DNA of 64,000 nt from Hymenobacter telluris (lineage in GTDB: Bacteria > Bacteroidota > Bacteroidia > Cytophagales > Hymenobacteraceae), in the NCBI RefSeq assembly GCF_017313265.1, contig NZ_JAFLQZ010000013.1, positions 62,001 to 126,000 on the forward strand, given 5' to 3'. Every line of letters starts with the position of its first letter. Position 1 is the first letter of the stretch. A program made the translations under genes and the position numbers. The notes under the pieces are model-generated. The model was given only the letters and a program-made list of their open reading frames with translations. It did not search any database and had not been told where the DNA came from. This document shows positions 50,845 through 61,540 of this stretch, one piece after another.

Positions 50845-51510
50845 ATGCACTTGCTCATCGTTGAAGGCGCCCACGTAGAAACCGAATTGCGCCGCAAATT
50901 CGGCCCCGCCCACACCTACGACTTCTGTGCCGCCACGGCCCCCGACCTGCGCCTGCGCCTCGGAGCCGCCGATGTTGCCTTCGACCTGCGCACCTGGCCC
51001 GAGCTACACTACGAGCAGCCTCGCCAGCCTTTGTTCTATGATGTTACTTGCACATCGTTGGCGGCCCTGTTCCACAACGAAGCCCCGCCGTTGGGTCCCG
51101 TATTCGGTATAGCTGCTTGGCCTACTCTGCTGGAACGAGAGGTGCTGGAAGTAAGCCTTAACCGCTCTGAAGATGCTACTGCTCTGGCTACCCTATGTGC
51201 CGCGCTGGGCACCGCGTACGGTGTTGTGCCAGACCGTACGGGCCTGGTAACGCCGCGCCTGCTATGCGTGCTGATCAACGAGGCCTGCTACGCGTTGCAG
51301 GAAGGCAACGCGGCAATATAGACGCTGGAAGTCACTTTGCGGCTGAGCCCCCAGCACGCCTACGGGCCGTTCGGATGGGCCAACCAAATCGGAATTGTGC
51401 GTGTCTACGAAACGCTGGAAGCCTCATGGCAGGACACACACGAGGCGCGCTATAAGGCTTGTCCGTTGTTGAAAACCATGTATTTGTGCGGGCAACAATT
51501 CACGGTATAA
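50845..51510 (+). pseudogene. 3-hydroxyacyl-CoA dehydrogenase-like gene with in-frame amber stop
   Basis: The first 158 codons (50845-51321) resemble the short 3-hydroxyacyl/3-hydroxybutyryl-CoA dehydrogenase-like proteins of Bacteroidota. The segment VPDRTGLVTPRLLCVLINEACYALQEGNAA is the start of the 3HCDH C-terminal domain. A TAG at 51319-51321 then interrupts, and the same frame continues for 62 codons with the rest of that domain (YGPFGWANQIGIVRVYETLEA, YKACPLLKTMYLCG) to TAA at 51508-51510. Total length 221 matches intact relatives. The TAG could be a G-to-T change from GAG, readthrough, or a sequencing error. NAD-binding Rossmann motifs are not clear in this family. Confidence 0.8.
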
Positions 51511-52963
51511 GCGGATTACGCTTGCCGGATTTCCTGAAAAGCTGAGGTGCTATTCGTCCGGCCAGCTGTGTTAGCCAAACGGTGCCAGTCAGCAATGCCA
51601 GCGGATACACTACAATGAAGTAGCGTGCTTCCACGTACCGAAGTACCACCACGAATAGCAGAATTACAAAAATAGGGGGTAACCGGACTAGCAACCAGCC
51701 AGCTGAACGCGGGCGTGGCCACCAGCAATAACTACACAAAGCCGCTCCCATTAGTAGCCAATGTGTGCAGGTGAATAACAGACGGATGGCCTTTTGCCAG
51801 AGCGCCAACTCACCGAATGGCCAAGCAAAAATAGAGTTTCCACCGCCGGTCAACACCAAATAATACGTCAGGCGCAGTGGCGCTACCACGTAATACAGCC
51901 AGGGCTTTTCCTGTACTACTGCATCATGAAAGCGCCGCAACGCTGCTGCTGCCTGTGAGTCGCCGTTATTCTGTGTAGCCGTTAGAAGCCCTGCGCTGGG
52001 CCGGGCAAGTTGTAACCGCTGCCGAACCCACCGCAACGAGTCGTAGGTGCCCTGCTGCGTGAGCTGCCACGGCTGGGGGGCCGCTTGTGGCGCAGGAGCC
52101 GGCCGAATCAGCCACGACATTAAAGAAGTGGAATTCCATTCTACGGGGTCTTCGCCCAAAGCCGCTACGAAACGCCGGGCAGCTAAATAATCTTCGGGAA
52201 AAGGAGTGCCGGCATAAGCCGTTTGGAGAGGAATGAACTGCTGGCTAACCACCCAGTTACGGGCGGTCCAGGCACCATCGACCAGCAGAAAAGGCAGAAT
52301 TAGCAGGACAACCGGTTGCAGCAACTTGCGCCAAGCCTGCTGCCGGTAGTTTTGATAGATATACACAGCCGGCCATACCCCTAGCAGCGGCGCCATATAC
52401 GGCCTCAAAAACACAAGCCAAGCCAACCAGCTTCCAGCCATCAGAAGATTCCGCGGTCTGGAAGTTGTAAAGCTCAGCAGGCAGTAATAAGTCCCAATAA
52501 GCAAGGCACTAGCTGCAAAGCTTTCAGTCAGCAGAAATAAATCGGCTTGTGCTCCATACGGGCTGACGGCGTGTAGTAGCACTACCAGGTAAGCTATTTT
52601 TCGCTGTTTAGTTAGGTGGTAAGTAAGTTGTGCCAGGTAATACAAGGATATGAGGGCCAGCGCCATTTGGGCTAGTACTACCGCATCGTAGGCCAGAACA
52701 GGAGTCAGGAACAGTCGAAACAAACCGTACACAGCCCCATAGCCCGGCATTCGGCCCGCATAGGCTGGCAGATAGTGCAGAATGTGTGTGTAGTGTCCGT
52801 GCGTTAGTAGGTTTTCAATGGCTTGAAAATAGGCCGCTGTGTCGCCGCCGCGTTTGCCGATCAGACCACTGCCACTCACTGCAATACCCATCGAGAAATG
52901 CAGAAACACATATACCCCCACCCGGAGTACCATTGCAAGCCAAACAACACGACGATTAAGCAT
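51500..52963 (-). CDS. Polytopic membrane protein, ArnT/GT39-like glycosyltransferase
   Basis: 487 residues with about ten membrane helices. The first loop contains GKRGGDTAAYFQAIENLLTHGHY, resembling the Asp-rich first extracytoplasmic loop of GT-C glycosyltransferases, and YAGRMPGYGAVYG follows. The large loop after helix eight contains WTARNWVVSQQFIPLQTAYAGT, a typical feature of the family (RNW). Such enzymes use polyprenyl-phosphate sugars to modify lipids or proteins at the outer face of the inner membrane. Donor and acceptor unknown. Its 3' end overlaps the amber-interrupted gene by 11 bp, convergent. Confidence 0.75.
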   Translation of the reverse strand: MLNRRVVWLAMVLRVGVYVFLHFSMGIAVSGSGLIGKRGGDTAAYFQAIENLLTHGHYTHILHYLPAYAGRMPGYGAVYGLFRLFLTPVLAYDAVVLAQMALALISLYYLAQLTYHLTKQRKIAYLVVLLHAVSPYGAQADLFLLTESFAASALLIGTYYCLLSFTTSRPRNLLMAGSWLAWLVFLRPYMAPLLGVWPAVYIYQNYRQQAWRKLLQPVVLLILPFLLVDGAWTARNWVVSQQFIPLQTAYAGTPFPEDYLAARRFVAALGEDPVEWNSTSLMSWLIRPAPAPQAAPQPWQLTQQGTYDSLRWVRQRLQLARPSAGLLTATQNNGDSQAAAALRRFHDAVVQEKPWLYYVVAPLRLTYYLVLTGGGNSIFAWPFGELALWQKAIRLLFTCTHWLLMGAALCSYCWWPRPRSAGWLLVRLPPIFVILLFVVVLRYVEARYFIVVYPLALLTGTVWLTQLAGRIAPQLFRKSGKRNPLIP

Positions 52964-53053
52964 GGGCCTTTATTGGCAAATAAATAACTGGCCCGGTTAC
53001 TAAGAGGGCTATACCAAGCATGAATTCAAAGGAACAAAACGGCCTAAACGAAA

Positions 53054-53081
53054 AGAAGCGCCATGACCTGCATGGCGCTTC
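53054..53081 (-). terminator. Terminator of glmS
   Basis: Perfect stem AGAAGCGCCATG / CATGGCGCTTCT, with TTTTCGTTT after it on the minus strand. Confidence 0.88.
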
Positions 53082-53117
53082 TCACAAGCTATAGTCTGTA
53101 CACTATAAGCCAGGTGT

Positions 53118-54953
<1,836 letters not shown>

Positions 54954-55058
54954 AGTAGTAAGGAAAGCAAAAATGAATTTCGTGGAAAAATCGATAAGCC
55001 GCGGCTGGCAAATGCCGTACCGCGGCTTTCGACGCAATGACTTAATTGAAATGCAAGT

Positions 55059-56627
55059 TTAACGCAACTTGGAATAGTAAACGCGCAACCGGATGTTTTT
55101 ACCGTCGAGTGCGGCTCTTTCCAGGCCCAATGCGTTGGAATTGCGAAGTATTGGGGAGAATAGGAAAGCGGCTGGAGTAGTTCCGCTTAGCTTATCGTAT
55201 ACATAAGCCTGCACGTAACTCGTCATCAGCAACCCATAGTAGCGGTTGACATCCGAAACGGCGAGGGGCGTTGCAGCGGCGGCATTCTGATAATAGCCGA
55301 GATTCTGCGCGTTGTTCTCAATAGATGTTAGGCCGATACCTAACTGGTTCAATCCATCTCTGAGTATAACGCGCTCTACCCGGCTGTTCAAAAACACTCG
55401 CCGCAGTGGCTCGTTGTTGGCGTTTACCTCATACAGATAGCCATTGGCAGGAAGGGCAAAAAGCAAATTAGAGGAGGGTTGTACTTGAACCTGCAACTCT
55501 GCGCGGTTGATGGCAATAGAAGGGCTGCCGCCAGTGGCTTGTGGCTGAGCCAGTTGCTTCAATTCTGCCAGCCCCGGAATTTCCAGCTTAGCCACAAAGC
55601 CGCTACCTGCCTGCATGTAAGCAATGTCGCCGCTGGCGCTGGAAGGAACAGAGCGGGCCGAGTTACTGGCTCCCTGCAACTGATTGAATGGTGCCGCTGG
55701 CTCCGTAACAATGCTAGTGAAGTAGCGCGGCGCATTGGCTTTGGTTGCGTAAGCCGCCTGCGTACCAAACGGAATGCTGTAAGTACCCTTAAGCGTACCA
55801 GTACCTACTTTCTTGTTGTAGTGGTAGTAAAATACAGCACTCGATACAGAGCCAATAGAAGCAAAGCCAACTACAGCGCTATTGAAGTTGCTTGTCGGCT
55901 GTATCATCAAGCCCTTCCAAGCCGCATCTAATTGCGACTGGCTGAAGGAAGTGTTCTTGAGTAACCCGAATACATTGGTAAGCAAGCTATTGCTTGCATT
56001 CAGCTTCAGGCGTACAGTCCGGTTTGGCTCCGACAACTTAAAAGTGGAAGTGTCGGTGCTGCTGCTTGGGTCATTGCGCTGCCGTACCGTTCTGGTGCCG
56101 TTGAGCCGGGCTGCTACACCCGTGCCAAGGGCGCCAGCCATATCGGCGGCGGCAGTAGAAGCCGAGTTATACACGCCTTGCTCATCAAGCGGAGCCGTCA
56201 GCGGATACACATCAACGCGCAGCGGGCTGGCCGCCGAGCCATAAATGGCGGCGGGGGCAAACGGCATTACCAACACCACCGAATCCAACTGCGCATTAGG
56301 ATTCGTGCCGAGCACGTTAGCTGGCAGCGTATCAGAGGCACTAGGGCTGATTTTCAGGTTGAAATAGCCCTTAGCCGTTGTCGTGCCCAACGCATTGTCG
56401 CGCACCCGGCCAATAAGGTAGCTATTGGCCTTCAGGGTGTTAATCGAGTCCTGCAACACCGTAGATGCCGTAACTGGAAAGTCGCGGTACTCGGTGCTGG
56501 TGGCGTTGGTGCCGGGCAGTTCCACGCCCAAGTCGCTGGCTTCCTCGCAGCTGGTAGCCGTGAAAAGCAACGCAGTGGAAAGTACAGAAGCCGAAGCCAG
56601 TCGGCGGGCGCTAGTTGGCCAATTCAT
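55059..56627 (-). CDS. DUF4270-family lipoprotein
   Basis: 522 residues. The N-terminal signal ends LLFTATSCEE, with the lipid Cys near residue 27. DUF4270 is a Bacteroidota-specific outer-membrane or surface lipoprotein family; here the opening SDLGVELPGTNATSTEYRDFPVTASTVLQDS and the block AQLDSVVLVMPF are typical. The body is beta-rich. Its start overlaps the GT5 gene by 17 bp, so the two are coupled; glmS follows by 105 bp. The same order is familiar in relatives. Function unknown. Confidence 0.88.
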   Translation of the reverse strand: MNWPTSARRLASASVLSTALLFTATSCEEASDLGVELPGTNATSTEYRDFPVTASTVLQDSINTLKANSYLIGRVRDNALGTTTAKGYFNLKISPSASDTLPANVLGTNPNAQLDSVVLVMPFAPAAIYGSAASPLRVDVYPLTAPLDEQGVYNSASTAAADMAGALGTGVAARLNGTRTVRQRNDPSSSTDTSTFKLSEPNRTVRLKLNASNSLLTNVFGLLKNTSFSQSQLDAAWKGLMIQPTSNFNSAVVGFASIGSVSSAVFYYHYNKKVGTGTLKGTYSIPFGTQAAYATKANAPRYFTSIVTEPAAPFNQLQGASNSARSVPSSASGDIAYMQAGSGFVAKLEIPGLAELKQLAQPQATGGSPSIAINRAELQVQVQPSSNLLFALPANGYLYEVNANNEPLRRVFLNSRVERVILRDGLNQLGIGLTSIENNAQNLGYYQNAAAATPLAVSDVNRYYGLLMTSYVQAYVYDKLSGTTPAAFLFSPILRNSNALGLERAALDGKNIRLRVYYSKLR

Positions 56628-57429
56628 TATAGAGCGCGTAGTAAGAAGTCAGTAGGTTTTCGTCGGCGCCTACTTGCCCGAGCTGTTTGCTGCGCGAGTA
56701 CTCCGTAAACAACGAGTTTAGGTTGTCGCTGAAGTCTTCGTCGGATTTCACCACGGCGTCGGCATATTCCATGCCTACTTTGATGAAGCCCCCGAAGTCG
56801 GCCGTTTTCAAGCAAGCCAACATGTCGTCATCAATGTCCAGCATCTTGGCCTTCTCAATGATGTCGCCCTGGAATTTGAAGTCGAACTCGTTGTTGTAGA
56901 TAGTGAACACCGATTTAGCGTCCTTGAAAATCGGGTCCTTCTTGTAGGTCGTTTTCAGGTACATCGGAATCAGGCCCGTCATCCAGTCGTTGCAATGCAC
57001 GATGTCGGGAGCCCAGCCTAGTTTTTTCACCGTTTCCAGCACACCCTTGCAGAAGAAGATGGCGCGCTCGTCGTTGTCGGCGTGAAACTTGTCGTTTTTG
57101 TCTACCAGCACCGATTTGCGGTGGAAGTAATCTTCGTTATCAATGAAGTAAACTTGTAGCTTCGCGTTCGGAATGGAAGCTACTTTAATGATAAGGGGCT
57201 TTTCGTCTTCGCCAACAGCAATGTTGATACCGGACAGGCGCACCACTTCATGCAAGCGGTTTTTCCGCTCGTTGATGATGCCGAAGCGAGGAACGAAAAT
57301 GCGAATTTCCATCCCCATCTCCTGCATGCCCTGCGGCAGGCGCCGCAAAAATTCCGCTACTTTGGTGGTTTGCAAAAACGGATCAATTTCCGTGGCCGCG
57401 TAGAGGATTCTCAACTTAGAGGAGGACAT
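56611..57429 (-). CDS. Glycogen/starch-synthase-like GT5 domain protein
   Basis: 272 residues from the ATG at 57429. Only the N-terminal GT5 catalytic half of glycogen synthase is present: KLRILYAATEIDPFLQTTKVAEFLRRLP, IFVPRFGIINERKNRLHEVVRL and WAPDIVHCNDWMTGLIPMYLKTTY are recognisable, and the GT1-type C-terminal half is missing. The usual KxGGL loop near the start is replaced by QTTKVAEF. Short versions like this are normal in Bacteroidota and may not make glycogen. Coupled to the DUF4270 gene and divergent from panC. Confidence 0.82.
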   Translation of the reverse strand: MSSSKLRILYAATEIDPFLQTTKVAEFLRRLPQGMQEMGMEIRIFVPRFGIINERKNRLHEVVRLSGINIAVGEDEKPLIIKVASIPNAKLQVYFIDNEDYFHRKSVLVDKNDKFHADNDERAIFFCKGVLETVKKLGWAPDIVHCNDWMTGLIPMYLKTTYKKDPIFKDAKSVFTIYNNEFDFKFQGDIIEKAKMLDIDDDMLACLKTADFGGFIKVGMEYADAVVKSDEDFSDNLNSLFTEYSRSKQLGQVGADENLLTSYYALYNELAN

Positions 57430-57477
57430 AGTGCTCGGAAAAAGGGTGGTTAAGATAAGGCAATGCGTTGGGGTGCA

Positions 57478-57508
57478 CAAAATTAAACAAATTTGAGGGA
57501 AAATTCAA
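57478..57508 (-). promoter_or_regulatory. Bacteroidota-type promoter of the GT5-DUF4270-glmS cluster
   Basis: On the minus strand, perfect TAnnTTTG (TAATTTTG, 57485-57478) is preceded by TTG (57508-57506) with a 20-bp spacer. It predicts a leader of about 43 nt. Confidence 0.65.
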
Positions 57509-57550
57509 TCAAACTCGTCTGAACCCCCTTTAAGCCGGGTCAACACACCT

Positions 57551-58399
57551 ATGGAGATACTGCACACGGCCGCTACGTTGCAAGCGTATACAGAAACTTG
57601 TCGCCGCGCGGGCCAGCGCATTGCACTAGTGCCCACCATGGGCGCCTTGCACGAAGGGCACCTGCAATTGGTACGCGCCGCCGCTACGGCCTGCGACGTG
57701 GTGATAGTGAGTGTTTTCGTGAATCCTACGCAGTTCAACAACGCCGAAGATTTTCGGCTGTACCCGCGCCTACCGGAAGAGGATGCCGCTTTGCTGGAAC
57801 CGGCGGGCTGCACGGTGCTTTTCCTGCCCACCGTAGAAACCATGTACCCGCAGCCGGCGGTGCTACACTTTGATTTTGGGCCGCTGGAGCGCGTGATGGA
57901 AGGAGCACACCGGCCGGGCCATTTCAACGGAGTGGCTACGGTGGTCAGCAAATTGTTTCACCTGAGCCGGCCGCATCAGGCCTATTTCGGGCAGAAGGAC
58001 TGGCAGCAGGTAGCAGTAGTGCGGCAACTGGTAGCCGATTTGTCGTTCGATTTAGAGCTAGTGTCATTCCCCACGGTGCGCGAAGCGGACGGGCTGGCTA
58101 TGTCGTCGCGGAACCGGCGGCTGTCGGCGGCGGCGCGGGCCGTGGCGCCGCGCCTGCACGAGGCGTTGGAACGGGCCGCCCAGTTAGTGCGGCAAGGCAC
58201 TCAGTCGCCGGCCGAGGTGCAGCAGGCCGCCGTGGAGCACATTGCCGCCGAGCCGGCTTTCCAGCTGGAATACTTCGAAGTAGCCGATGCACACACCCTG
58301 CAACCATTAGCGGAATGGCAACCTAACCGGCCCGTGGTGCTATGCTTGGCCGCGTACCTGGATGGCGTACGCCTGATCGACAACGTAGTGGTGAAATAG
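57551..58399 (+). CDS. panC: Pantothenate synthetase
   Basis: 282 residues. The enzyme joins pantoate and beta-alanine using ATP. Motifs are PTMGALHEGHLQL (HEGH at residues 34-37, HIGH-type), VNPTQFNNAEDF (about 58), FNGVATVVSKLF (about 122), FGQKDWQQ (about 146) and MSSRNRRLS (about 182, KMSKS-type). The last two codons (GTG AAA) and the TAG stop coincide with the left arm of palindromic element 5. panD follows, so both halves of pantothenate synthesis are adjacent; coaX is at 32.5 kb. Confidence 0.96.
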   Translation: MEILHTAATLQAYTETCRRAGQRIALVPTMGALHEGHLQLVRAAATACDVVIVSVFVNPTQFNNAEDFRLYPRLPEEDAALLEPAGCTVLFLPTVETMYPQPAVLHFDFGPLERVMEGAHRPGHFNGVATVVSKLFHLSRPHQAYFGQKDWQQVAVVRQLVADLSFDLELVSFPTVREADGLAMSSRNRRLSAAARAVAPRLHEALERAAQLVRQGTQSPAEVQQAAVEHIAAEPAFQLEYFEVADAHTLQPLAEWQPNRPVVLCLAAYLDGVRLIDNVVVK

Positions 58400-58489
58400 T
58401 GAGGTGGTGAAATGGTGAGTTGACGTTCTAATGTTGCTATTCACGCAACCAAAACGTCAACTCACCATTTCACCACCTCACTATTTCAC
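58391..58489. repeat. GTGARRTG palindromic element, copy 5
   Basis: Left arm 58391-58427 and right arm 58453-58489 match as reverse complements over all 37 positions. The octamers vary (GTGAAATA, GTGAGGTG, GTGAAATG) in the same order in both arms. The panC TAG stop (58397-58399) is inside the left arm. A one-mismatch -7 box for panD (TATCTTCG, 58496-58503) begins 6 bp past the right arm. Confidence 0.94.
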
Positions 58490-58531
58490 CTTGCGTATCT
58501 TCGTGCCCTTATTTAACCCCACCCTTTCGTA

Positions 58532-58879
58532 ATGCACATCGAAGTTTTAAAGTCTAAAATTCACCGGGCGAAGGTCACGCAGGCCGAACTGCACTATGTA
58601 GGGAGCGTCACCATCGACGAGGACCTGCTGGATGCGGCCAATATGGTGGAAAACGAGAAGGTGACGATTGTGAACGTGAACAACGGGGAGCGTTTCGAAA
58701 CCTATACCATCCGGGGCGAGCGGGGCTCGGGCATGATTTGCCTGAACGGCCCGGCGGCCCGGCGGGTAGCTGTTGGCGACATTGTTATCATCTTCTCTTA
58801 CGCTCTCATCGACTTCGCAGAAGCCCGGGCGCACAAGCCCACACTGGTTTTCCCCGATCAGCACAACCGCCTGGTATAA
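58532..58879 (+). CDS. panD: Aspartate 1-decarboxylase
   Basis: 115 residues. The pyruvoyl enzyme makes beta-alanine from aspartate. Self-cleavage between Gly24 and Ser25 (LHYVGSVTID) creates the pyruvoyl group. The core NVNNGERFETYTIRGERGSGMICLNGPAARRVAVGD contains the conserved Arg and Thr/Asn of the active site. Length is normal. It follows panC across palindromic element 5; a separate promoter is possible because of the -7-like box at 58496. Confidence 0.96.
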   Translation: MHIEVLKSKIHRAKVTQAELHYVGSVTIDEDLLDAANMVENEKVTIVNVNNGERFETYTIRGERGSGMICLNGPAARRVAVGDIVIIFSYALIDFAEARAHKPTLVFPDQHNRLV

Positions 58880-58981
58880 CTTACATTGTAGCGCCTTTTT
58901 TCGGTTGTCGCCTGTATATTGCCTCTATTCAGGAAAAAATAGGATTTACAACCGTCAATCGACAGCTGATTATTACCGTTC

Positions 58982-60034
58982 GTGAAGCAACTTCTCACTG
59001 TATTGAAGTATGCCCTGCTGCTGGCAGTTTCGGGCCTATTGATGTGGTACGCCTTGCGGGGGCAGGATCTGAGCCGGGTGGGCCAATATATGCGCAGCGC
59101 CAACTACTGGTGGCTGGGCCTCACCATCCTGATTTCGGCCATGGGTTACTTCAGCCGGGCCTACCGCTGGAAGATGCAGATTACGCCTACCGGCTACAAC
59201 CCTGGCTATTGGGCGGTGTATCACGCCATGATGGTGGGGTACCTCGCCAACTTAGTGCTGCCGCGCATGGGCGAGGTAATCCGGTGCTCGGTGCTCCAGC
59301 GCAGCAGCAAAGTGCCCGTGCAGGTGGCGCTGGGTACTGTAGTTACGGAGCGGGTAATTGACGTGCTGGTGCTTTTAGGCGTGCTGAGCGCCACGTTGCT
59401 GCTCGACTTCAACCGGTTCTGGACGTTTGTAACCGACAAGATTCTGGGCGGACAATACGATGCGCTGGCCCGCAACCGCACGCCGCTCCTGATAGCCGGC
59501 GGAATTGCGCTGGTGCTATTGCTGGGCGTGGCGTACACGGTGTTCCGCAACCTGGAGCGCCTACGGCAGAATGAGCTGTTCAACAAGTTTGTGGCACTGG
59601 TGAAAGGCTTGCTGGCGGGTGTGTTCAGCGTGCTGAAAATGGAAAACAAGGGCCTGTTTCTGCTCCACACGTTCTTCACGTGGCTGGTGTACTACCTCAT
59701 GGATTATCTGGCCTTCTTCTGCTTTCCCGAAACCTATGATTTGGGCATGCGGGCAGCCCTGGCCGTACTCACGTTCGGAGCGTTTGGCATGGCGGCGCCG
59801 GTGGCCGGCGGTATTGGGCCGTTCCACGTGATGGTGCAGGCCACGTTGCTGGCGTACGGGGTGAGCATGGAGGCCGGTATTGCGTACGCCCTAGTGGTGC
59901 ACGGCGCCCAAACCCTGCTGGTCGTGCTGATGGGCGGCATCAGCTTTTTAGTAAGCATGGCCAGCTCGGGCCGCAAAGGGCAACTAGACCTGAGCCCAAT
60001 GGCCGTTTCGATATCCAACGATGCAGTGGAGTAA
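58982..60034 (+). CDS. Flippase-like membrane protein (UPF0104/LPG synthase TM domain)
   Basis: 350 residues starting at a GTG (58982). About eight membrane helices with YFSRAYRWKMQI, MVGYLANLVLPRMGEVIRCSVLQR and TVVTERVIDVLVLL, the conserved blocks of the lysylphosphatidylglycerol-synthase transmembrane (UPF0104) family. These proteins lack the synthase domain and are thought to move or bind lipids. The 3' end overlaps the heptose adenylyltransferase gene by 14 bp, a coupling that hints at LPS or lipid biogenesis. Confidence 0.86.
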   Translation: MKQLLTVLKYALLLAVSGLLMWYALRGQDLSRVGQYMRSANYWWLGLTILISAMGYFSRAYRWKMQITPTGYNPGYWAVYHAMMVGYLANLVLPRMGEVIRCSVLQRSSKVPVQVALGTVVTERVIDVLVLLGVLSATLLLDFNRFWTFVTDKILGGQYDALARNRTPLLIAGGIALVLLLGVAYTVFRNLERLRQNELFNKFVALVKGLLAGVFSVLKMENKGLFLLHTFFTWLVYYLMDYLAFFCFPETYDLGMRAALAVLTFGAFGMAAPVAGGIGPFHVMVQATLLAYGVSMEAGIAYALVVHGAQTLLVVLMGGISFLVSMASSGRKGQLDLSPMAVSISNDAVE

Positions 60035-60503
60035 AGACAAGATTTACGACCGGCCGGCCCTAATTGCGCAGGTGGCTGCCTGGAAAGCGGAAAACCGCAA
60101 AGTGGTGTTCACCAACGGCTGCTTCGACCTGCTGCACCTTGGCCATGTGGATTACCTGGAGAAGGCCCGGCACCTCGGCGACGTGCTGGTAGTGGGCGTG
60201 AATACCGACGCTTCGGTGAGCTGCCTCAAGCCCGGCCGGCCGCTGCAAGACGAAGTGTCACGCACTCGGATTCTGGCCTCTCTTTTGTTTGTAGATGCCG
60301 TAGTGCTCTTCGATGAGCAAACCCCGCTGGCCCTGATAGAAGCCACCGTACCCGACATCCTGGTGAAGGGCGACGACTACACTGTCAGTGGAATTGTGGG
60401 CCACGAAGTGGTGTTACAGAACGGTGGGCAGGTGCTTACCGTACCATTGGTAACCGGCTACAGCACCACGCGCATCGTCGAGCGTATTCTAAAAGGAAGC
60501 TAG
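60021..60503 (+). CDS. D-glycero-beta-D-manno-heptose 1-phosphate adenylyltransferase
   Basis: 160 residues, equal to the C-terminal adenylyltransferase half of HldE (RfaE2). It makes ADP-heptose for the LPS inner core. The nucleotidyltransferase motif is TNGCFDLLHLGHVDYLEKA (HLGH at about residue 41), with VGVNTDASVSCLKPGRP, ILVKGDDYTV and GYSTTRIVERI as further blocks. The kinase half is not adjacent. Overlapped by the upstream flippase-like gene. Confidence 0.92.
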   Translation: MQWSKDKIYDRPALIAQVAAWKAENRKVVFTNGCFDLLHLGHVDYLEKARHLGDVLVVGVNTDASVSCLKPGRPLQDEVSRTRILASLLFVDAVVLFDEQTPLALIEATVPDILVKGDDYTVSGIVGHEVVLQNGGQVLTVPLVTGYSTTRIVERILKGS

Positions 60504-60507
60504 CTAC

Positions 60508-60576
60508 TTGTTTCTGGTTACCGTTGCCTGCGAAGGCAGCGTTGCTGGAGGCAGGAAAACTAGCCGCCAGAAACAA
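60508..60576. repeat. Inverted repeat upstream of the zinc peptidase
   Basis: TTGTTTCTGG (60508-60517) pairs with CCAGAAACAA (60567-60576). The right side also carries a second CCAGAAAC copy up to about 60587. It lies between two same-strand genes. Confidence 0.65.
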
Positions 60577-60591
60577 AAACCAGAAACTTCC

Positions 60592-61290
60592 ATGTACTAC
60601 AATTCGAGTCCTATTTACTTCATCGTCATTTTGGCGATGCTGGTTAGTTGGTTCATTCAGTGGCGCTTGCGTAGCAAGTTCGAGCAATATTCGCAGATCG
60701 GCTTGCAGTCCAACCTATCGGGCAAGCAGATTGCCGAGCTGATGCTGGCCGACCACGGTATTACCGATGTGCGGGTTATCAGCACCGAAGGCCGCCTGAC
60801 CGACCACTACAACCCCGCCGACAAAACCGTCAACCTCAGTGAGTCTGTGTATGCCGAGCGCAGCGCCTCCGCGGCGGCCGTAGCGGCCCACGAGTGCGGC
60901 CACGCGGTGCAGCACGCCACGGCCTATGCCGCACTACAGTTCCGGTCGGCTATGGTGCCGGCCCTGAGCAACGTGTCGCGCTTTATGCCCTGGATTTTGC
61001 TGGCTGGTGTGCTGATGATCAAAACCACGCTGATTCCGCTGGGAGTAGGTATCGTGCTGTTCTCGCTTACTACCCTCTTCTCGTTCGTTACGCTACCGGT
61101 TGAGTTCGATGCCTCCAAGCGCGCCCTGGCCTGGATTGACCGCCGTGGCATCGTGACGCCGCAGGAGCACGCCATGGCGAAAGATGCCTTGTGGTGGGCC
61201 GCCATGACGTACGTGGTAGCGGCTATCAGTTCTCTGGCTACGCTGCTGTACTATGTGAGCATCTTCATGGGTAGCCGCGACCGGCGCTAA
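60592..61290 (+). CDS. Membrane-embedded zinc metallopeptidase (PF04298-type)
   Basis: 232 residues from the ATG at 60592; upstream in-frame codons lie in the repeat. The metal motif HECGH is at residues 100-104, within SAAAVAAHECGHAVQHATAY. Membrane helices lie at about 8-24, 125-145, 148-172 and near the end. This is the Zn_peptidase_2 (YugP-like) family, inner-membrane proteases of unknown substrate. ALAWIDRRGIVTPQEHAMAKDALWWAAMTYV near the end is typical. A good terminator follows. Confidence 0.9.
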   Translation: MYYNSSPIYFIVILAMLVSWFIQWRLRSKFEQYSQIGLQSNLSGKQIAELMLADHGITDVRVISTEGRLTDHYNPADKTVNLSESVYAERSASAAAVAAHECGHAVQHATAYAALQFRSAMVPALSNVSRFMPWILLAGVLMIKTTLIPLGVGIVLFSLTTLFSFVTLPVEFDASKRALAWIDRRGIVTPQEHAMAKDALWWAAMTYVVAAISSLATLLYYVSIFMGSRDRR

Positions 61291-61318
61291 TAGTTCTTTA
61301 AGTGCTTTTTCTGAAAGC

Positions 61319-61353
61319 AAGCCGCCGCTTCACTTGGAGCGGCGGCTTTTTTT
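61319..61353 (+). terminator. Terminator of the zinc peptidase gene
   Basis: Stem AAGCCGCCGCT / AGCGGCGGCTT with an 8-nt loop, then seven T. Confidence 0.9.
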
Positions 61354-61540
61354 AGTGGCTACCACGCCATGCTTGAAACGTTCCGGCTGGTTTTTCGCTT
61401 AACCTGCTGACAGGCAAACCAGCAGTTGCCGGTCCCGATAAAAAATAATGGCTTCCACGAATCTATGCTGTATGCCGCGTAAATTCGTGTCATAATCCCC
61501 GCAGTTCCATTCCAGGCAACTGGTTAATTCCCCCACTCAC

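Noticed and set aside
51195..51455. 86-codon frame in the interrupted dehydrogenase gene
   Set aside because: Wrong frame; the homology-like residues are in the frame of 50845-51510.
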